From Prostheceraeus crozeri (taxonomy: Eukaryota; Platyhelminthes; Polycladida; Euryleptidae), in contig CAJQUW010007290.1 of NCBI GenBank assembly GCA_907163375.1, positions 62,001 through 126,000 of the forward strand: a DNA stretch of 64,000 bases, in the 5' to 3' direction. The position numbers and the translations under genes are program-made. Below the pieces are notes generated by a model. The model was not told where the DNA came from. It made no database searches and was given only the letters and a program-made list of their open reading frames with translations. Below, in pieces: positions 59,901 through 64,000 of the stretch; positions within the stretch are counted from its first letter, which is position 1; each line of letters begins with the position of its first letter.

Positions 59901-62900
59901 TTCAAAAAAAGTCTTGGTGAGGTCTTGGTACTTGTAAATTCTAACTTCGGACAAATACGAGTAAGCCTATACGTGTTTAGTGGAAACCTGCAATGGTACA
60001 TAGTGCTTAAGTTCAAAAAAAATCTTCGTGAGGTCTTGGTACTTGTGAATTCTAATTTAGGAAAAATACGAGTAGGCCTATACGTGTTTAGTGGAAACCT
60101 GCAATGGTACATAGTGCTTAAGTTCAAAAGAAATCTTCGTGAGGTCTTGGTACTTGTGAATTCTAACTTAGGACAAATACGAGTAGGCCTATACCTATAT
60201 AGTTGCCACCTGCAATTGTACATAGTGCTTAAGTTCACAAAAAATTTTGGTGAAGTCTTGGTACTTGTGAATTCTAACTTAGGAAAATATGAGTAGGCCT
60301 ATACGTATATAGTGGCCACCTGCAATTATACATAGTGCTTTAGTTCAAAAGAAGTCTTGGTGAGGTCTTGGTACTTGTGAATTCTAACTAAGGAAAATAC
60401 GAGTAGGCCTATAAGTGTTTAGTGGAAACCTGCAATGGTACATAGTGCTTAAGTTCAAAAAAAATCTTCACGAGGTCTTGGTACTTGTGAATTCTAACTT
60501 AGGACAAATACGAGTAGGCCTATACGTGTTTAGTGGCCACCTGCAATTGTACATAGTGCTAAAGTTAAAAAAAAATCTTCGTGAGGGCTTGGCACTTGTG
60601 AATTCTAACTTAGGACAATAACGAGTAGGCCTATACGTATATATAGTGGCCACCTGCAATTGTACATAGTGCATAAGTTCAAAAAATCTTCGTGAGGTCT
60701 TGGTACTTGTCAGTTCTAACTTAGGACAAATACGAGTAGGCCTATACAAATATAGTGGCCACCTGCAATTGTAGATGGTGCTTAAGTTCAAAAAAAATCT
60801 TCGTGAGGTTTTGGTACTTGTGAATTCTAACTTAGGAAAATGCAAGTAGGCCTATACGTGTTTAGTGGAACCCTGCAATGGTACATAGTGCTTAAGTTCA
60901 AAATAAATCTTTGTGAGGTCTTGTTACTTGTGAATTCTAACTTAGGACAAATACGAGTAGGCCTATACGTGTTTAGTTGAAACCTGCAATGGTACATAGT
61001 GCTTAAGCTCAAAAAAAATCTTCGCGAGGTCTTGGTTATTGTGAATTCTAACTTAGGACAAATACGAGTAGGCCTATACGTGTTTAGTGGAAACCTGCAA
61101 TGGTACATAGTGCTTAAGTTCAAAAGAAATCTTCGTTAGGTCTTGGTACTTGTGAATTCTAACTTAGGACAAATACGAGTAGACCTATACGTGTTTAGTG
61201 GCCACCTGCAATGGTACACAGTGCTTAAGTTCAAAAAAATCTTCGTGAGGTCTTGGTACTTGTGAATTCTAACTTAGGACAAATACGAGTAGGCCTATGC
61301 GTATATATAGTGGCCACCTCCAATTGTACATAGTGGTTAAGTTCAAAAAAAATCTTCGTGAGGTCTTGGTACTTGTGAATTCTAACTCAGGACAAATACG
61401 AGTAGGCCTATACGTATATATAGTGGCCACCTGCAATTGTACATAGTGCATAAGTTCAAAAAAAATCTTCGTGAGGTCTTGGTACTTGTCAGTTCTAACT
61501 TAGGACAAATACGAGTAGGCCTATACGTATATAGTGGCCACCTGCAATTGTACATGGTGCTTAAGTTCAAAAAAAATCTTCGTGAGGTCTTGGTACTTGT
61601 GAATTCTAATTTAGGACAAATACGAGTAGGCCTATACGTGTTTAGTGGAAACCTGCAATGGTACATAGTGCTTAAGTTCAAAAAAAATCTTTGTGAGGTC
61701 TTGGTACTTGTGAATTCTAACTTAGGAAAATACGAGTAGGCCTATACGTGTTTAGTGGAAACCTGCAATGGTACATAGTGCTTAAGTTCAAAAAAATCTT
61801 CGTGAGGTCTTGGTACTTGTGAATTCTAATTTAGGACAAATACGAGTAGGCCTATACGTGTTTAGTGGAAACCTGCAATGGTACATAGTGCTTAAGTTCA
61901 AAAAAAATCTTCGTGAGGTCTTGGTACTTGTGAATTCTAACTTCGGACAAATACGAGTAGGCCTATACGTATATAGTGGCCACCTGCAATGGTACATAGT
62001 GCTTAAGTTCAAATAAATCTTCGTTAGGTCTTGGTACTTGTGAATTCTAGCTTAGGACAAATACGAGTAGGCCTATACGTGTTTAGTGGAAACCTGCAAT
62101 TGTACATAGTGCTTAAGTTCAAAAAAAATCTTCGTGAGGTCTTGGTACTTGTGAATTCTAACTTAGGACAAATACGAGTAGGCCTATACGTGTTTAGTGG
62201 CCACCTGCAATTGTACATAGTGCTCAAGTTAAAAAAAAATCTTCGTGAGGTCTTGGTACTTGTGAATTCTAACTTAGGACAAATACGAGTAGGCCTATAC
62301 GTGTTTAGTGGCCACCTGCAATTATACATAGTGCTTAAGTTCAAAAAAAGTCTTCGTGAGGTCTTGGTACTTGTGAATTCTAACTTAGGAAAATACGAGT
62401 AGGCCTATACGTGTTTAGTGGAAACCTGCAATGGTACATAGTGCTTAAGTTCAAAAAAAAATCTTCGTGAGGTCTTGGTACTTGTGAATTCTAACTTAGG
62501 ACAAATACGAGTAGGCCTATACGTGTTTAGTGGCCACCTGCAATTGTACATAGTGCTCAAGTTAAAAAAAAATCTTCGTGAGGTCTTGGTACTTGTGAAT
62601 TCTAACTTAGGAAAATACGAGTAGGCCTATAGGTGTTTAGTGGAAACCTGCAATGGTACATAGTGCTTAAGTTCAAAAAAAATCTTCGTGAGGTCTTGGT
62701 ACTTGTGAATTCTAATTTAGGAAAATTGCGAGTAGGCCTATACGTGTTTAGTGGAAACCTGCAATGGTACATAGTGCTTAAGTTCAAAAAAAATCTTCGT
62801 GAGGTCTTGGTACTCGTGAATTCTAACTTCGGAAAATTACGAGTAGGTCTATACGTGTTTAGTGGCCACCTGCAATTGTACATAGTGCTTAAGTTCAAAA

Positions 62901-63238
62901 AAAAATTTCGTGAGGTCTTGGTACTTGTGAATTCTAACTTAGGACAAATACGAGTAGGCCTATACGTGTTTAGTGGCCACCTGCAATTGTACATGGTGCT
63001 CAAGTTAAAAAAAAATCTTCGTGAGGTCTTGTTACTTGTGAATTCTAACTTAGGACAAATACGAGTAGGCCTATACGGGCTTAGTTGAAACCTGCAATGG
63101 TACATAGTGCTAAAGCTGAAAAAAAAATCTTCGCGAGGTCTTGGTTATTGTGAATTCTAACTTAGGACAAATACGAGTAGACCTATACGTATATATAGTG
63201 GCGACCTGCAATTGTACATAGTGCTTAACCCTTTAAAC
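47904..63238. repeat. Satellite array of ~111-bp monomers
   Basis: Roughly 138 head-to-tail monomers. Each carries GTAGGCCTATACGT, then a variable block (GTTTAGTGGAAACCTGCAATGG or TATATAGTGGCCACCTGCAATTG type, differing in several bases), CATAGTGCTTAAGTTC, an A-run, TCTTCGTGAGGTCTTGG, TACTTGTGAATTC and TTAGGACAAATACGA. Marker variants such as TTTTGGTGAAGTC recur near 53,360, 55,570, 57,990 and 60,240, suggesting a higher-order period of about 2.2-2.4 kb. Small indels are very frequent from 47.9 to about 58.5 kb and rare afterwards. All frames in the array are repeat artefacts. Confidence 0.95.
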
Positions 63239-64000
63239 CCCACAAGTAACTGAGAGATAATTTTCTACTTTTTATAGCATAATTCTTGTTGCTTTTGGTC
63301 AATAGAAAGATATCTATATCATCATTGCATAATTAATTTATATAATACCCACACCAGACTGGGACACCGGTGTCCCTCTGGGGCTCAAGTGAAGAAATAT
63401 TATTAAATTTGAACAAATTTATTTGCAATCTCTGTTGATGACAAAGCAACATATAGTTACCAAGCTAAATAATAACTTTTGGAAAACACTAATAACGTCT
63501 TTTACGAATGGATATCGAGAAAACAGTTTCTTTCTTTCAAGAGACACAACGACACATCACAAGAAGTGCACTTTACGAAAGTGCGTTGTTCAATTGACTG
63601 TTTTGAACATTGAACACAGCGGCGTCTCGCATTGTTAAACGTGGGCAAATGCACTGCTTGACTGACATTGCTTGGTCTTCTTTTAATGAGAATATTGCTG
63701 CGACTTTGAGGAAAATTTCTCTTTCGAGACGAGAAATTTCTTGTGAGGCCATCAGAAATCGCCTCCTTGAACTGTAATAATGTCAGTTGTCTTGGGAATC
63801 GTTGATTGTATATCAAGTTTGATATGGTGCATCGGATTGACAAGTTCCTCTTTCGATCGATGGTCCCCTGCATTTCCATTTGAATTCACGCTTCACATTC
63901 TCGCTCTCGATATTTTTCTACATTTTCCTGTACATGTATGACAGCTTCTAATCCTCTTTCCAGTGCATGATCAGTAGGCCTATTTGATCCTTCTATTTCT
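63239..64000 (-). mobile_element. piggyBac-type DNA transposon, partial (runs off the window)
   Basis: The left end reads CCCTTTAAACCCCACAAG immediately after TTAA (63235-63238), which is the satellite's own GCTTAAG position. piggyBac elements insert at TTAA and commonly start CCCTTT or CCCTTA. A transposase C-terminus lies inside on the minus strand. A 12-bp palindrome GACACCGGTGTC occurs at 63362-63373. The other end is outside the window. Confidence 0.75.
63502..63879 (-). pseudogene. piggyBac transposase C-terminal part with Cys-rich domain
   Basis: The last ~35 residues read RRRCVQCSKQ, then FVKCTSCDVSLCLLK, then CFLDIH. This is the C-x2-C, C-x2-C-x4-C, C-F-x2-H zinc-binding pattern that closes piggyBac-family transposases and binds the element ends. 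A segment LTLLQFKEAISDGL upstream fits the helical region just before that domain. The frame is about 125 residues with an ATG at 63879. The DDD catalytic core would lie further right. The 120 bp left in the window show no core sequence, and an in-frame stop (TGA) lies about 6 bp before the ATG. The copy is therefore either spliced or degenerate. Confidence 0.7.

Noticed and set aside
57575-63105. Many frames of 60-167 codons on both strands with repeating TYRPTRICPKLEFTSTKTSRRFF or VLVNSNLGQIRVGLYVFSG
   Set aside because: These are translations of the 111-bp satellite, whose length is a multiple of three, so the frames stay open. Not genes.
47904-63238. CRISPR-like regular repeats
   Set aside because: Monomers are head-to-tail with no unique spacers, and the context is an animal genome.
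1-64000. tRNA or rRNA genes
   Set aside because: No cloverleaf with A and B boxes and no rRNA-like segment was seen by eye; a tRNAscan-SE run would settle it.

Overview
The window looks like nuclear DNA of an AT-rich metazoan, most likely an invertebrate. The grounds are GT..AG splice signals, DNA-transposon fossils of animal type (THAP/P-like, piggyBac, several MITEs), a Polinton-like element and a large satellite array. I could not fix the phylum.

Layout. From 1 to about 30.4 kb the DNA is gene-poor. It holds a LINE tail (3003-3245), a 900-bp element with 35-bp inverted ends (3341-4240), a CATGAG-rich MITE (7130-7857), a collapsed THAP/P-element-like transposase fossil (13825-14720), a possible two-exon host gene (20036-20393), a small secreted-protein gene (24317-24823) and two opposed copies of one MITE (25791-26308 and 29063-30044), the second carrying an insertion. 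From 30.4 to 32.1 kb come GC-rich minisatellites, then an alternating A/B array of ~294-bp units that ends in a foldback.

From about 32.1 to 45.4 kb lies a compact Polinton-like fossil. It has a family-B DNA polymerase, an adenain-like cysteine protease, two members of a WEV-motif family, a PC4-like gene in tandem, a TBP-like protein, a coiled-coil protein and a small divergent gene. It looks fairly young and carries roughly half a dozen to ten breaks. No integrase, packaging ATPase or terminal repeat was recognised. The most striking content is at 34.6-35.6 kb: two HDV-like self-cleaving ribozymes, each just 3' of a coding stretch and each followed by a conserved hairpin. A 268-bp structured repeat lies in the leader of the first gene in two near-identical copies, and a diverged third copy follows the second ribozyme. 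TATA boxes stand before three plus-strand units, and the element also encodes a TBP-like protein, so it may carry its own promoter-recognition and RNA-processing parts.

From 45.4 to 47.9 kb the sequence is almost only A/T and then almost only A/C. A satellite of ~111-bp monomers fills 47.9-63.24 kb, with hints of a ~2.2-kb higher-order period and an uneven density of small indels that suggests unpolished long-read sequence. A piggyBac-type element is inserted at a TTAA inside the satellite and runs off the right edge.
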